A stretch of 64,000 bases of DNA from Cricetomys ansorgei (Eukaryota; Chordata; Mammalia; Rodentia; Nesomyidae): NCBI GenBank assembly GCA_026225945.1, contig JAMJFZ010000818.1:1-64000 (forward strand), in the 5' to 3' direction. Below the pieces are notes generated by a model. The model was not told where the DNA came from, searched no databases, and saw only the letters and a program-made list of their open reading frames with translations. A program made the position numbers and the translations under genes. Positions 24,601 through 38,729 of the stretch are shown here, piece after piece; within the stretch, counting starts at the first letter, position 1; each line of letters starts with the position of its first letter.

Positions 24601-27600
24601 ACTACATTTGAAGTCGGGGTGCAGTTCTCCATAGACGGGTCTTTTTTGGGGGGGGGAACAAGGCTAAGAGAGGGAGGTGGGATATATTTGCCAGTATTCT
24701 GTATCTGTTTGCTTTCTGGACTTGGGCGCTTTTGGGGTCCAGGGTGAGGTTGCCGTTATTCCGGGGGGTGGATCAGAAAGTGTGCTCTCTCCCGGGACAC
24801 CAACCAACTTCAGGAGCACTTCTGAGTATCACAGAGCATGGATGGGCGTGGCCATGGAGGCTGGGCATGGCCATGGAGGCTGGGCGTGGCCATGGAGGCT
24901 GGGCGTGGTGTGTAACACAATGAAATCACTAGTTTGAGGCTTACTGGCCAGAAGTTATCTGGGTTGCTCTGTGCCAAATGCTTCTAGGCTCTCACAGAAT
25001 CATCTCCACCACCATCACCTTGAGCCGGAGGCATTGTCACCCCCCCTCTGCAGCCCAGGAGACAACCAGAGCTCCAGGTCTCTCCCTTGCATGGGTCCCT
25101 ACACCCGGGGCTCTGCACTTTTCTTATACCGTGATCTTGATTTATTTTTACGGGAGTACCCTCCTCCTCCACGAAAGTTTCAGGTCTTAAAACATCACAC
25201 CCTTCCCTGGTGGCCTGGGAACTAGCTGCATGAGAGACTAAAGCCCAGCAGGCTCTGTGGGTGAAGTTTGCCTTGCTGGCATTTTGGAAGGTATGTATTA
25301 CTAGAGCCCCTCCAATGGGTCTAGGAGCAGACTCTTACAGTGAAGCATATTAACAGGTCTGGAATGAGTAAATACATGGATATTTGTACTCAGTGAGGGA
25401 AATAATGGCTCTAAAATTGGGGGTTCCATGTCAAGTTTCAGTTTGGTTCATTTTGGTTCAGGTCCGATTTTGTGGCTAAAATGAGTTATGAAAAAGCTGA
25501 GATTTTAGAGCCTTTAGATTTAGAGTTTAATGGTTATGGGACCTTGAGTCTTCAGTGATACACAAGTGGGGAATCTTACTGTATGATCTACCTACCTGTA
25601 CAGCTAATCAATTGGGTGGCCGGCCGGCCATCCATCCATCCATCCATCCATCCATCTATCTATCTATCCATCTATCCATCCATCTATCTATCTATCTATC
25701 TATCTATCCATCCATCCATCTATCTATCTATCTATCGTCTGTCTACTTTATCTTTCCATCTGTCCGTCCATCCATCCACTCAACCATCTATCCAACCACA
25801 CGCCTATTCACCCTTCCACCCAGCCAGGCTTCTCTGTCCCCACACCCATCCACCCACATTCCCCGAACTCATTCATCAGCTTCATTATCTATCCATCCGT
25901 GCATCCGTGCATCTATGCATCCACTTGTTTTTTAACTCCCCTTTCTCTGCAGAAAGGATCTCGGGTGTGTAAGGCCCGTGACATATTTGGCTAGCCCTCG
26001 ACCTGCACAGAGCAGGGGTATGAGGGGATGGCGCCATCAGAGCGACTCTGATGGGTGGCGGGGCACTGCAGTGTCTGGGCGTGTCAGCGTCTGGATGCGT
26101 GATGGCCGTGGATCAAAGTGTTCGGATACACGGGACAAAACTGGTCAGATGACCTGGGCTCAAGGCTGACTTCTCACGGCTCGGGGCTCTGAGTAGCAGA
26201 TCCACAGGTTGTCTTCTGCTCCGCACAAAGGCAGTACCCGCTGGGTGTCTAGCAGTCCACAACCATAAGGCAAGGAACAAACCCCAAAGCAGGAGTCAGG
26301 CTGGGGTGGAAGAGGGAGTGTACCCCCCAAAGCTTTTTGTAAGACATTATGTTTGATTACACAATAAAAAGCTCTGAATAATTAACAGAGACGCTCATTT
26401 GAGTCGGTTCTGCTTGCTTTTCCCTCGAGTGATCAAATTAGGGAATATTTAAAATTCAGCTGGAGGAAGGAGCAGCCCTCCAGTCTTATACAGGGCATTT
26501 CAACAGCTGATCTTCTGAAGCCCGATTTCAGGCTAACCAATGCTTTGGTGTCCATGGTGTTTTTCGTGAACACAGGGCTTTTGGCATTCTCCTTTGCTGA
26601 GGTGGCTCCCCGATGAGCTGCCAGCGCCTTCTTGAAGTTCAAAAGCAACCCCCTCCCCGTTTCAAAATTAAATCTGGGCCCAGCCAAGCTTTTGAAATCT
26701 TAAACATTCAGGTCCAATCGGGAAGATAGAAGAAGCCTTCTGCTAATGCTGACTTCCAAGGGGACCTGAGGTCTTTTTGCAACTTCAAGCGGCAGGCTAA
26801 ATGAACTGGCAATGCAGCCGGATCCCTGCAGACGTTCAGGAGGCCTCGGCACCCCCCCCCCCCCCCACCGCCCTTGCAAAGCCATCGCTAACGGAGAGGC
26901 CGGGTTAGGCAGGATGGGTCTCTCTGACGTTTCCTTCTCAGCAGTGGATAAACCCAAAAGGGAGATCAATAGGCGGGGAGGGAAGATCAAAACCAGACCG
27001 ATCAGTAAGTCAACTGCGTGCCTTGCTGCAGAGGCTAGAAGCTAGCTGGCTAACCTTCGCCATTCCGCTCTTCCTGCTCCCCAAACGCCTCTTCCCTGCT
27101 CTCCAAAGTGAGCACAGGATGATAGGTGGCGGATGAGGGGGGGAATACCTTGCCAGCCGGTCCCACGACAGCAGATTCCTTGTTCTGCTTGGCTGACAGT
27201 GGGAGCTTGGGTTAGACAAAACTCCATCGGCCTGACTGCCTAGGTGCCTATAATGAGCAAGGCCCTAGTGCTGGACGTGAGGCTGAGCCAAAAGCCAGCT
27301 TCGGTGTTGGGGAGGGGCAAGCGATGGTCGTTCAGTTAGAACGTCTGATTGATTTACTGTCCCGGAACCTCAGGGGACCGTCCTTGAGTATCAGAACCAG
27401 TCATTCTGCTGCCCGACCCACGTCTCCTGTGTGTGCGACGTTGTGCAGGGGTACATGGCTTCTCTCAGCCTCCGAGTCTCCACCTGTAAGATGGGGTGGG
27501 AGGGTATTTGCTGGGCTAACGTTAGATTGCTGCGGATGTGGACTCGAAGGGAAACGAGTCTCTGATAGGCGAATCTGGCTCAGCTGTTAACGAGGACAAC

Positions 27601-30600
27601 ACGCTTTCATCGGTGGAGATCTGGAGCGGTTTTGAGAAGGGGCCGACGGTGGCGGGAAGCGAGGCCGGGTAGGCGGCTCTCGAGCGGAGGGAGAGAGCTG
27701 TGATTTCTCAAGCCATAATTTTCCCCGTGCCGACGCTTTCTTGGGGCGCCCGTTTCCCAGAAGTCGAGGGGAGAGAGCACTGGGCGCAGGTTCATCTCTT
27801 TAAACTGCACCCTCCAAGCACATGGTGTTCTTGGCGGTCACTTGGCGGTGTCTGTCTGTCAGGGCAATCAGAGCAATTTTCTCAAACACTCCACTCTCCA
27901 CTTTCCTGAGTCCAATTCGGGGTAAAGTGGTGTCTCATTCTCGAGATGAAAATCTCTCGGGCGGGTTTAGGATGCGGAGAGGGAGAAACGCTGATTACGC
28001 ACGCCAGGGAGGGTGCAGAGGTCTGAGCTCTTGGCGTCTTCCAGGCCGGGTAGCCCTGTCCTTCAGAAACAAGGTGACAGGGGCGGGGGGGGGGGTCATG
28101 CTCTTTTGCCGCCCACCTCATTTTTTGAGACAGGGTCTCTCCCTAAACTTGGAGCTCAGCATTTCAGCTAGACTGGCTGGCCAGCAAGTACCCTGGGGTC
28201 TACCTACCTCCACTCCTCAGGGCTGGGGTTTCAAGCGTGAACCCCTGTAGCTGGATTTTTATTCAGGTGTTGGGGATCCGAGCTCAGGTCTTCATGCGTG
28301 CGCAGGCAGCTCGCTAGCCATCTCCCTTGCCCTGAGATCTTACTGTAAGGCCACAGTTCTTATACAAATGCTGGGAACCTACAGCCATGCTTTTGAAAGA
28401 ACAGGTTATGACATGGTGGGTACAGGAGAGGAATTGTGGGAGGGGAGCATGTTTCCTGGCTACCACAATGAGTTTCAGACAGGAAAACCTGTTGGAATCG
28501 TTAGATTTGTGGGTAGGTGATTAGTGTGTGTTTGTGATTATGTTAGAGATGAGTTTTTACGGGCTCTTGTGCCGGTGAGTACTGGCCATCAACTTGATGG
28601 AACTGAGAGATGCCTAGGAGAGCAGGACTGTGTACCCACTGGGTCTGTCTGTGGAACGTGTCCACAGATGATCAGATCATCTGTGGAACGTGTCCACAGA
28701 TGATCAGATCATGACGGCTCTGGCTTAATGCGTGCTTTGATTAGTTGACGGATTCGGATTTTTGAGCGCTTTGCCTGCGTGTACGTATATGTGCCATGTG
28801 CGTGTGGTGCCAGACGAGCTCAGAAGGCAGCGTCAGATCCCTTGGGCCTGGGGTACGGACGGTTGTGAGCTGCCGTGTGCATGCTGGGAACCAAGTCCTC
28901 GTCCTCTGGAAGAGCAGGCAGTACTTTTGACCAGCGAGCCGTCTCCCTAGCCCTGGATAAAAACTCGACTGTGGAGGAGATACGGTGAAACTGTGGAAGG
29001 TAGGGCCTGGTTGGAAGAGGGGGCTTGGGGGAGGAATGTCCTGGGGTGGTCTGTCTTGCTTTGTGGCCCTTTCCTGTTTCATCTCAGCTTTGCTGCCTGC
29101 CCCCTGTGAGGCTGGCTGCTCCACCAGGCCCTCCCTGCCAGGATGGACTAACATCTCCAATACTGAACAAAACAAACCTTTCTCCCCTTACTGTTTCTGT
29201 CATGTATTGGGTGGGGAGGGGACTTGAGGGGCTGGTGGTGAGTGTCCTCAGGAGGAAGGAGTGAATTAAGACTCAGGGTTCTGGAAATGGGGGAGAGCTG
29301 AGTTCATCTGGGACGCAGGGCTGTGAGAGGGGCCCCAGTGTCACTGCACTGGGCGCACAGGTGAGGGCTGCTCACACGGGAGATGGAGAGTTCTGTGTAA
29401 CTCAGCCTGGGTTTTCACAGAGCAAATCTAATTCCTCAAGTCAGCGTTCTCTACAACATCCGGGCCAGCCGAAGATGGCGCCTCGATAATCAGAAAGCTG
29501 TCTCCAGTGACCTCTGAAGCAGTGACCTCAAAGCTCTCCCTGTGGTGATGCAGCTTAAGTTTTCATGGCTTGGTTAGCAGTCTCTGGAGTTTCTCTCTGG
29601 GTGTACCCAGCTGCTCCAGAGCCTGGAGTGACTACCTTAGGTCTAGGTGGTGAAATAACCTTCAATATATATTTTAAAAACCCAACAGAGCAAAATCAAA
29701 CCAATCAGCCAAACAATGACTCAACCAACCAACTAACTAACCAACCAACCTACTAACCAACCAATAAACCAATCCAACTAACCAACTTACCCACCAAACA
29801 ACCAATGAACCAACCCCCCACCAACCAACCAACTCACTCACCAATGAACCAGTGAACCAACCCAACCAACCAACTTACCCACCCATGAATCAGTGAACCA
29901 ACCCAAGCAAGCAAACAGAATGCCTTTGGACTAAAGGAGAAAAATAAGAGCAAAAAGACAAAGAACAGCAGAGGGGAAGTGGGGGACAGCAGAGGCGGAG
30001 GGGCATTCAGAAACAGCGCCGAGAAGAGCTGAGGAGACACAGTGAGTTCCAGGAGGGCTGGAGAGCAGTCTGGTTGTGGGTCCACAGCATGCTGGGACAG
30101 TGTGCCCATTTCTGTGGTGTAAGCGTTCCCACTGTGCCCCATTTTAATCTACCAGTGCGTCTGCCACATGGCACCAGGCCAAAGTGCTTGTGAAGAAAGT
30201 GTGCACAGTGGGCCCTGGGGAGAGTATAGGAGCTTGCCCAGGTTTGGATCCACAGAGCATGTCAACTCCTAGAGAAAGCCACCCATCAAAAGCAGCAAAG
30301 GGGTGTGTGTGTGGGAAGAGTGCAGTCCCTGCACCTTACACCCCTACCCCACGAAACGTCTCCCTACCTCCCACAAGTGCTGGTTTACAGTAGGATACAG
30401 GGCTGCTGGGCTTACTTGGGGTTCCAACAGGCAATCACGGGCCTCATGGTATGGTGGGTGTGGTCGATAGTCAGGGCCTCCAGGAGCCAGTGGAGAGCGC
30501 ACAGCTGGCGGTAGATCGGATCCCTGCAGAGACAGAGGGAGGGAGCACGGAGGTGGGAATCTTTTTAGAACAACATTCACAGGGACTGTGGCTGAGTTGG

Positions 30601-33600
30601 CTCCAGTAAGAGCGCTGGCACAAGGGTAAGTATCTTGCACACACTGCGCGCCTTAGTCCCACTGTGCGGGTGAGGACGCTGGAGGTCAGAGGCGGCGTTA
30701 GGGGAGCCACGTGGTCATGTCACTGAGCTGGTAGGTGGCAGAGCCGTGACTATTCCAGTTCCTCTGGATTTGTGTAGGGGTAGAGTCTCTTCTAGCTGGA
30801 GGTCATGGCTCAGGCAAATAAAATGAGAACTGAAGGCAATTAATGCTCTGCCGATGTCCAGCCATTTGTCTGGTACAAGAGCAATAAGCAGCCCGAGGGA
30901 ATAAGGAGGCCCGGCGATGGGGGACACAGTATTAACTGGACTGAAACGTAGCTGGCTACTGAAGGAAAACACACCAAGCACATTGTTTGAAAACGAAGCA
31001 AAAACCCTGCTTAACAATACGTCTAACTAGGCTGGAGAGATGGCTCAGTGGTTAAGAGCACACTGGCTGCTCGTCCAGAGGACCCGGGGTTCAATTCCCA
31101 GCACTCACGTGGCGGCTCACAACTGTCTGTAACTCCAGTCCCAGGGGTTTGACACCCTCTCACAGAAGCGCATGAAGGCAAAACACCAATGCACACAATA
31201 TAAAAATAAATTATAACCCTCCCCCCCCAAAAAAAACCAAAATAGGTCTAATCGACATTTTTGATTGTTTGGAGACTTTATACTATCTACACCAGACATT
31301 GACTGATGTGCATTCTCTATTTAATGTTCCCAACAACCCAGTGGGGTATGAATTACCTACATTTTAGAGAAGGGGAAACTGAGGCCCCAAGGGGAACAGC
31401 TGGTTTTGCTCAAGATCATGCAACTCAGAGCAGAGATGGTGTTCGAAGGTTTGATTTCGTGCTCGTGACAACATGATAAAGAGAGTATTGTTATTCGGAG
31501 AGAGACCTGAGGCTTAGGCAGGTGGGGTGAGTTACCCGAGGTCACACAGCTCCCACTGGGGAGGGTTTGAACTGGGGAGTGGTCCACCCCAGAGATTGTA
31601 TCCTAGGGAGCTGAGCTCTGACTAGGTACTGATGAAGCTGGTGGTCGCTCTGCTGGAGAGTGAGGTCAGGGGAGGGTCAACCCACTGCTCCCCCAACCCC
31701 CACACTAAGATTTCTAATCCGGCACTAATGGGAAAGAGGCCTCCACTCCCCCCACACCCCCCTCTCTCCCACACACACCCATCTGGAAAAGAAGGTTTCC
31801 CTTCTACAAGCAATTTGCTAAGTACAACCGACTCTTCTCCCCTTCAGCACTGTCTTGGGTCTCGCTGCAGGTGGCCTAGGTTGGTAGCTCCGGGTCCAGC
31901 ATTTAGACAAGGAACTCAAGGTGCTGCATGCCTGTTACTGGGCTGTAAGCTGCTTGATCCTCCATCATGGGGGCAGGGTGGGGGGCCTGCAGGCTATGGG
32001 ATGTGTGGGTGGGGGAGGTGGGGGTAAACCATGGGGTTAGTGGTGGAGGTGGAGTCTGCTTGGTCACAGGGTGGTGTAGGAGACTCATTTCCCCCTTTTT
32101 CCCTTCTAAGGGAAGTCTTCCTTCCCGTCCCTTCTCCCTTCTTGTCTTTCATTTTCTTTTTCCTTTTCACTTCTTCCTCCCTCCCTCCCTCCCTTCCCTT
32201 CCCTGTCCCTGTAGCAGGATGTTTTGAAGAAGTTTTTTGTCTTTCCATATGATTACATGCCGCTTGGACTTCTGGGAACTTTGCTTTGAATATAAAGGAG
32301 TGTGTGTGTGTTGGGGCAGTTGGCAGCAGGCAGTCTGTGGTTTGGTCTGATAGATGCTAGTTTTCTCTGCAGCTCCTGTTCTCCAAGCTAAGGACAGCCA
32401 AAAAGAGCAGTGACATTTCTTTTTCTTTCTCTCTTTCTCTCAAGGTGGCCTGCAAGAGCGGTGATGATTTCTTTCTATCTTTCCTGAGCAAGAGGGTAAA
32501 AAAGGCTCAGTGGGAATCTGTTGCAAGTTAGGAATCTGTTACAGTAGCATTGAGCTGCATTTCCCTTCCCGTTCCTTCTACCCAGGATCTCTCACACCCT
32601 TCCCCAATTTATGTCCGTTACCTCCATCTTAGCAGTTTCTGAAAGTGCCCAAAACTAGTCAGAGCTGAATATCCATCCTAGCTCGGCATCTCCAAACTCC
32701 ATAAACCACCTGTCGCGGGCTTCGCTGTGGACCTCGAGATCTTGCGTTAAAGCTGTAACCCCAGTACCTCCAAATGTGAGTGTATTTGGAGACATGACTT
32801 CTGAAGAGGCAGTTCATTGAGAACGAAGCCATCTCGGAGGGCTCTGATCCAATCTGACTAATGTCCTTAATGGAAAGAGGGCATTTGGACAGATGAAGAC
32901 TCTCTGTGGACACAACACACAGAAAGGTGCTGTGAAGAAACAGAGAGGGCCGCTCTGTGCATCCACGGGGAGACTAACCCTGATAGACCTGCAGCCCCCA
33001 GAGCTGTGAGTCCATAAACCACACTTGTTTAAGGTCATTGGGACGTCTTCCTTGAGCTCCAGGTCAGGTTAGCTTCTGTCCAAGGAGATCTCTACAATGC
33101 GCCTTCTGTCTCTATACCTCCAGTCCTAGCATTAACATGGCTGCTTGTCTGTTTACCGTCCGTGCTCTCAAGGACCTGCAAGCCACAGAGTCTCGGCCAG
33201 CACACACTTTCCTGCATGGACCCGGATGGGCCCGGCGTCCTTCTGGTTACTGAATGGAAGACAGTGGGAGTCAGTTGCTTCGGGTCTGACATTTCCCCTG
33301 ACTGATAGGTTGGGGTGTGATTCTCACGTGCAGGGTCACTGAAAAAACACGTAGTGACAACAGGACCCCAGTGGTAACTGTAAGCATCCCCAAGAACACC
33401 GTTTTAATTGTTCACTATGTGTGGATCACGCGCATCCTTACGAATCTGGGAGGAAAGCACCATTAGCATCCCTAATTGTGCAGCGAAAAGAAACCCAGGG
33501 GTAAGGGACCATGATGCTCAGCTGAGGTCAAGCGGCCAGCAGACGGTGGAGCTGGAGTCCAGCCTCCGGAATCCCTGCTGTAAAATAAACTGCCTCCTCC

Positions 33601-35012
33601 CGTAGGGTAGAGCTTATCTGCTGCAAACCAACTGGGAAACATGCAAAAACAAGACCTGCGGGCATGCGTCATAGAAATCTGTCTTTTCTCTCTGGGTCAC
33701 AGAACGGTATCTCAGTTTTAAAGAGAGAGCACCGTTTGCTTGAGCACAAGGCACAGGAGGTAAAATCCTACACAGGGCTGTACGGAGCTCATGTCCGCAG
33801 AGCCTGGGCTCAGAACCCTGGCCAGCACCAGCAGTCACATACCTGAACGACTCCAGTGGGGACCCAGTGGGCGTGAACATGCCTGGGTGGTGGTGGTGGT
33901 GGAGGGGCTGGGGGGCAGTAGTTACCTCTCACCGGCTGCCGGACCACGTACACTGCTGTTCCAGCGGTACACGCCAGTGTTCGGTGGCAGATCTGGACAT
34001 GGGGTGTAGACACGCGTTCACTGAGCACGCGTTCAGAAAAAGCTGTCAGGGACAACCTTGTCATCTTAGAGAGATGGTGGAAATAAATGTCTCCATCCTC
34101 TAGGCCACCCCCCCTCCCATTTTGAAAGATAAAGGCCACACCTCCCCCTAGGTGATGGGATGGATCCCCACGCAGTTAATTCAGGATTATCAGCCAGCTT
34201 TGGGATCGGTCGCATTGAGATGGCTGGGCTGGCTGGGCTCTGATCCGCGCTGGCTGACGCGGTGGCTGAGGGCTTAGGGGATGATGAGCAGGGCCCGCCT
34301 CGTGCCTTTTGGTGGATGAATGTTGTTGTTGGAATGTGAAATGTTCCTCCAAGGCTCGGTGTTTTGAGTTGGTCCCCAGCTGGTGGTTCTGTCTGGGGAG
34401 ACTGTGAGACTTCTGGGGCACGGTGACTAGACGGCAGACTTGTGGTCCTGGGAGCTGCAACGTGGTCCAGGCTCAGCCCGGGATCTTCTCTTCCTGCCTG
34501 GATATAAGCAGGCTGCTCATCCTGCCTTTCCCTCTAGGGTGGGCCGTATCCCTTCAGACTCAAAACTCACGATTCTTCCTCCCTTACGCTGCTTCTTTCC
34601 CTTTTCCCTTTGTATGGTTATTTAGTGTGCTGGAGGAGGGGCCTGTCACGCTGAACTTGGAGAGGGCAGAGGACAAACTGCAAGGACCCACCCTCTCCTT
34701 CCACCTTGCGGGCTCAGGGGATCAAACTCGGGTCATCCGACTGGGCGGCAGGTGCCTTGACTTGCTGGGCCCCCTTTTGTTACTTCTTGGCAGGTATTCT
34801 GTCCCGGCGGAAAGAAAGGTGACGGATAAAAACGATTGCCGAAAAAAAAAAATGCTCCGATTCCTGGGGAGACGGCTCAGCGGTTAAGAGCACTGGCTGC
34901 TCTTCCAGAGGACCTGGGTTCAGTTCCCAGCAACCACACGGGGCTTACAGCTACCTGGAACTCCAGCTCCAGAGGAGCTGCTGGCCTCTTCCCAGCTCTG
35001 AGGGCACTAAAC

Positions 35013-35058
<46 letters not shown>

Positions 35059-38000
35059 GGGAGCACGCACGTGCACACACGCGCACAAACACAGATACGC
35101 ATGTGCTCACAATTTTAAAAAGTAACACAAATAAATCTTTAAAACACCACAATTCTCCCCATTCTCCATTTCTCTTTGACTTTGCTTCTTCATCTTATCA
35201 AGAGATGGAGTCTTTCCCCTACTCCTTGTAACTCTTCTGGTGTTTTGACTGGCTTCGTCAACATGGTGCCTCTTGAGGGCCTAGGCCTCGGGGAGCCTTG
35301 GGTGTTCGGGCCCGTGTTCTCAGAATTCTTCTAGGATGCAGTGTGAACAAGCCTATGCCAGCCTACGCTAAATGTTGAGAGATACTTTTGTCGCCAAGCA
35401 GCCAATAGAAACAAAGAATGGTCCTGCCCCGACCAGCCAACCTCCAGTTTACCCATCAACTGGATGCAGACACAGAAGCAAACCCAGCCAGGAACAGCCA
35501 GGATGGGTTCACCCAGCAATCTGTAGACTCGGGAGCAGGGAGAGAGGGTTGCTCTTCTAAGCCATTCCAAGTCGAGCAATACTCCAGCTATTCAACATGG
35601 CCAAACCCTTTCAGTAGCCAAGGAAAAGAAAAGGCCATCTTTGGTCTAGGGCAAGGGTTGGCAAACTATAGCCAATGAGTGGGTGTGAGACTTGTTTCTA
35701 TGAAGAAAGCCTTTTTGGAACACAGACAATACAGCCCATCCTGTCTCTCTGATAAGACGGTGGGAAGGTAGAGCGAGAGTGATCTGAAGAACCCAAGACC
35801 TTTACTAGACACTTCACAGAGTAACAGTAGCTGTATTTCTATCACATCCACTGTACAAACGGCAATCACGATGATAGTCTGAGCTAGCCAGGAGATTCAG
35901 ATTCCTGTTGTGAGACCACGGCAGGGTCCGCGCGTCTCTGGACTCCACTTTCCCCGTTTGGCATCCAAGGAAACTACTCACTCCACCTGAGTTCGCTGTG
36001 CTTGAGCCTCACTGTTTGGGTCAAATGAATGGGGAATGCGGCCCATTTTCTAGGCATCTCTTCTGATCTCCAGCTGTGAATCTCATGCTTCTGGAGGGCT
36101 TATCCTTGGGAGTGGCGGGGAGACACGTGAGTGCTTCCAAGGGATGCGGGGAAACCACAGAGCCTTTTTTCCTAAGGGGCCGTTTTAAGGGCATCCAACT
36201 TAGGCTGCCAGTTGGAATGCTCATGATGAATAGGTCTACCAAAAACCCAGGTAAGGTCAACCAAAGGTGGGCAGGAAGCCACTGGGATACGGTGGGATTG
36301 GCTTGGACTGTCGACAAGGGGGGGGATGTGTCCAGTGTGTGCTGTTGACAGCGGTGATGGGAAAGGATGTTGGATAATGATGAATGAGGGAGAATGGTGG
36401 TGATGGTGGTGGTGATGATGGTGATGATGGTGATGATGGTGGTGATGGTGGTGATGATGATGGTGGTGGTGGTGATGGTGATGATGGTGATGATGATGGT
36501 GGTGATGGTGGTGATGATGGTGATGATGTGATGGTGGTGGAGTTGGTAATGGCTGCCTGCATCTTCTTACCCATGAACTAAATGTTCTTAACAATCTTTA
36601 ATACCTACCCCATGATTTCGCTACTGGGTTATTTTACTCTTTGTGTGCAGGTGTGTTGGCTCTCTAACTGTGTCATGAGTTCCCCAAAGGCAAGGCCTTG
36701 GGATCCACTCTCTATAGTGTGTGAGGGGAACTTGGGCTGTGACATCAGACCTGCTTAGAGCCTGGGAGGGTGGCATGCTGCATGTGTGTGGTCTGTGACC
36801 GGGACAGGAAGAGCCGCATCTTTGAAGTTCCTGCTTCCTTTTCTGCACAGAGGGACAGTGAGACACCTACACAGTAGGGCTGCCGAGGGGTCCGAGTGCG
36901 CCTGGTGACTATGGAGCGGCGGTTGTTACTGCAAGCGCCATGGGAGAACGGTAGGTCCACACTGTGCCGCACCGCTGTGAACGCCTCATCCCGGGGTTTG
37001 CAGCATCGAGGTTGGAGGGACATCTGTTCGTGTCTGCAGACATCTGTGGCTGTCGCAGCTTCAGGGTGAGGGGCACTATTGACATCTGCCGGGCGGAGGC
37101 CCAGGGTGCTGCTTTAAAATACCCAGTGGTACACAGGAGGGCCCTACCTGGCCAGGAATTATCGGTCTCCAAGTGCGGACAGCGCTGGGGTCAGGAGCTT
37201 ATGTCTCTGCCTGAACCTCCCCAGGGGAAAAGCTATGGGCTTTCTTGTAGCTCTCTGGAACAGACATGAGAGAAACCAGATGCTAAGGTTTTAGATAGGG
37301 AGTGTGCTCCTTGGAAGATTGATTACTCTCTGCGTAAGGGAGGATGAACAGGTCATGCCTTTAGGCGTTGGACCACAGAGAATCTCCTGGGAGATAGCTC
37401 TCTGAGTCTTTAGGGGGAAAAAAATCATGTCCCCTGATCCTCAGCTGAGGCGTTATTTGTACAAGCTCTGCAGCGAGAGCTCAAGATAGATTTTATCGAG
37501 CGTCGCAAGCTATTTGACATTTGAGTGTCTGGTTCGGTGAGGGAAGGGATGACCCGGGTCCCAATCTAAACTACCACGTCTACGGTGTCTGTTCTTAGTT
37601 TTTTTTTTTTTTATGAGCCAGTTTTGCCGGCTCTAGGCTCCTTGTCCCTTTCGAGAGGACAAAGGAGCGAGCTAAGGGCTGCTGAGGTGTTAGTGTGTGA
37701 GGTCAGTTTGGCACCGTTCCCATTCCTGAGCCGGCCAGGCCAGCGAGCCAGGGGCAGGACCTGCTTACACGTGAGACTCGGGCAAGGAGGGGGCGATGAT
37801 GCAGCTGTGGACTGGCGTGAACGGGCGGATGAGGCCGGCCTCCAACTTCCTGAGCTTCTCCTCGTCGTAGGTGCTGAGGGAAGAGCAGAAGGAGGAGCAG
37901 GTTGAGTCACGGGTCGCAGCTTTAAACCTCACCTACGTCAGAGTGTATTTGGCGCCCATTACTGGGCACCTAAGGCACGCCTGGCAATCCTGCCCGCTTG

Positions 38001-38692
38001 CTGGGAGAGAATTCCAGAAGCAGTCCGTGAACAGAGCACACGAAAAGAAAACAGCACCTGTCCTGGGCTGGGGTAGCTGAGAGAAGGAACAAGGTCACTT
38101 CTTTGTTCCGGAGACACCGCCCTGGGTGTTGGGAACGCTTCTTGGAGAATAACCCAAGAGACGCTTTTGTGCTTGCCTTTCATTGTTGTGACAAAATAGC
38201 CAGTTAGACTGAGAGAAAGGATTTGCCTTGGCTCAGAGTTTACAGTCCATCACCGCGGGGAGGGGTGGTGGGGCAGCTTACCCCGATGAGGCCCAGAGGC
38301 AGAGAGAGAGAGATGGGGGAAGAAGAGAAAAGAGGAGAGGAGGAAGAGAGGGAGACAGGTAGAGAGAAACCTGTGGCGACCCACTTCCTCCGTCCATCTG
38401 GGCCCTCAGTCCATGGGATTGTATGGACCCCACTCAGGGTGGGTCTCCCCGACACACCTTGGGGGGGGCACTAAAAATCTCCCAGGTGTTTCTCAAATCA
38501 GTTGTGTTGATTACCAAGAGTGACCAGCGTGCTCTCTGGCTGTGTTACAAGAAGGGTATTTCGAGACCATGTTTCAGTGTTGCTCAGTTTTGGTTTTTTT
38601 CCTCCTCTGATCCTCACAGAGCGGGTTTTTTCTGCATCACAGACATTTTTTTCTTATAACCGAATTTAGCCTGAAGGTGTGTTTAACCAGAC

Positions 38693-38729
<37 letters not shown>

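Larger units (their letters stand above)
24456..30415 (-). other. Ccdc60: Ccdc60 intron W3-W4
   Basis: 5,960 bp. Contains a 19-bp tandem repeat (24844-24910), ATCC/ATCT repeats (25628-25925), a probable MIR (27430-27500), a B4 (28112-28330), a palindromic 32-bp duplication (28649-28712), a B3 (28757-28953) and a CCAA array (29694-29905). 25940-27420 shows no clear element except a 17-base, C-rich homopolymer near 26853-26870. Confidence 0.7.
30524..37768 (-). other. Ccdc60: Ccdc60 intron W2-W3
   Basis: 7,245 bp, the longest complete intron. Contains a probable MIR (30650-30760), a B3 (31029-31215), a MIR (31315-31600), a putative LTR (32240-32560), an ancient repeat-like block (32690-33040), a probable MIR (33400-33560), an RSINE1 (34626-34782), a B2/B3 with CA expansion (34861-35145), a hAT-like fragment (35645-35800) and a GATGGT array (36389-36535). 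36540-37760 shows nothing clear. Confidence 0.7.

Noticed and set aside
25628..25925. CRISPR-like periodic repeat
   Set aside because: Plain tetranucleotide microsatellite without spacers, in a mammalian genome.
31029..31215. tRNA-like gene
   Set aside because: The pol III box-like sequence belongs to a B3/B2 SINE head; no cloverleaf gene is supported.
36172..36594. Poly-His and poly-Ser/Pro frames
   Set aside because: They arise from the GATGGT array at 36,389-36,535.
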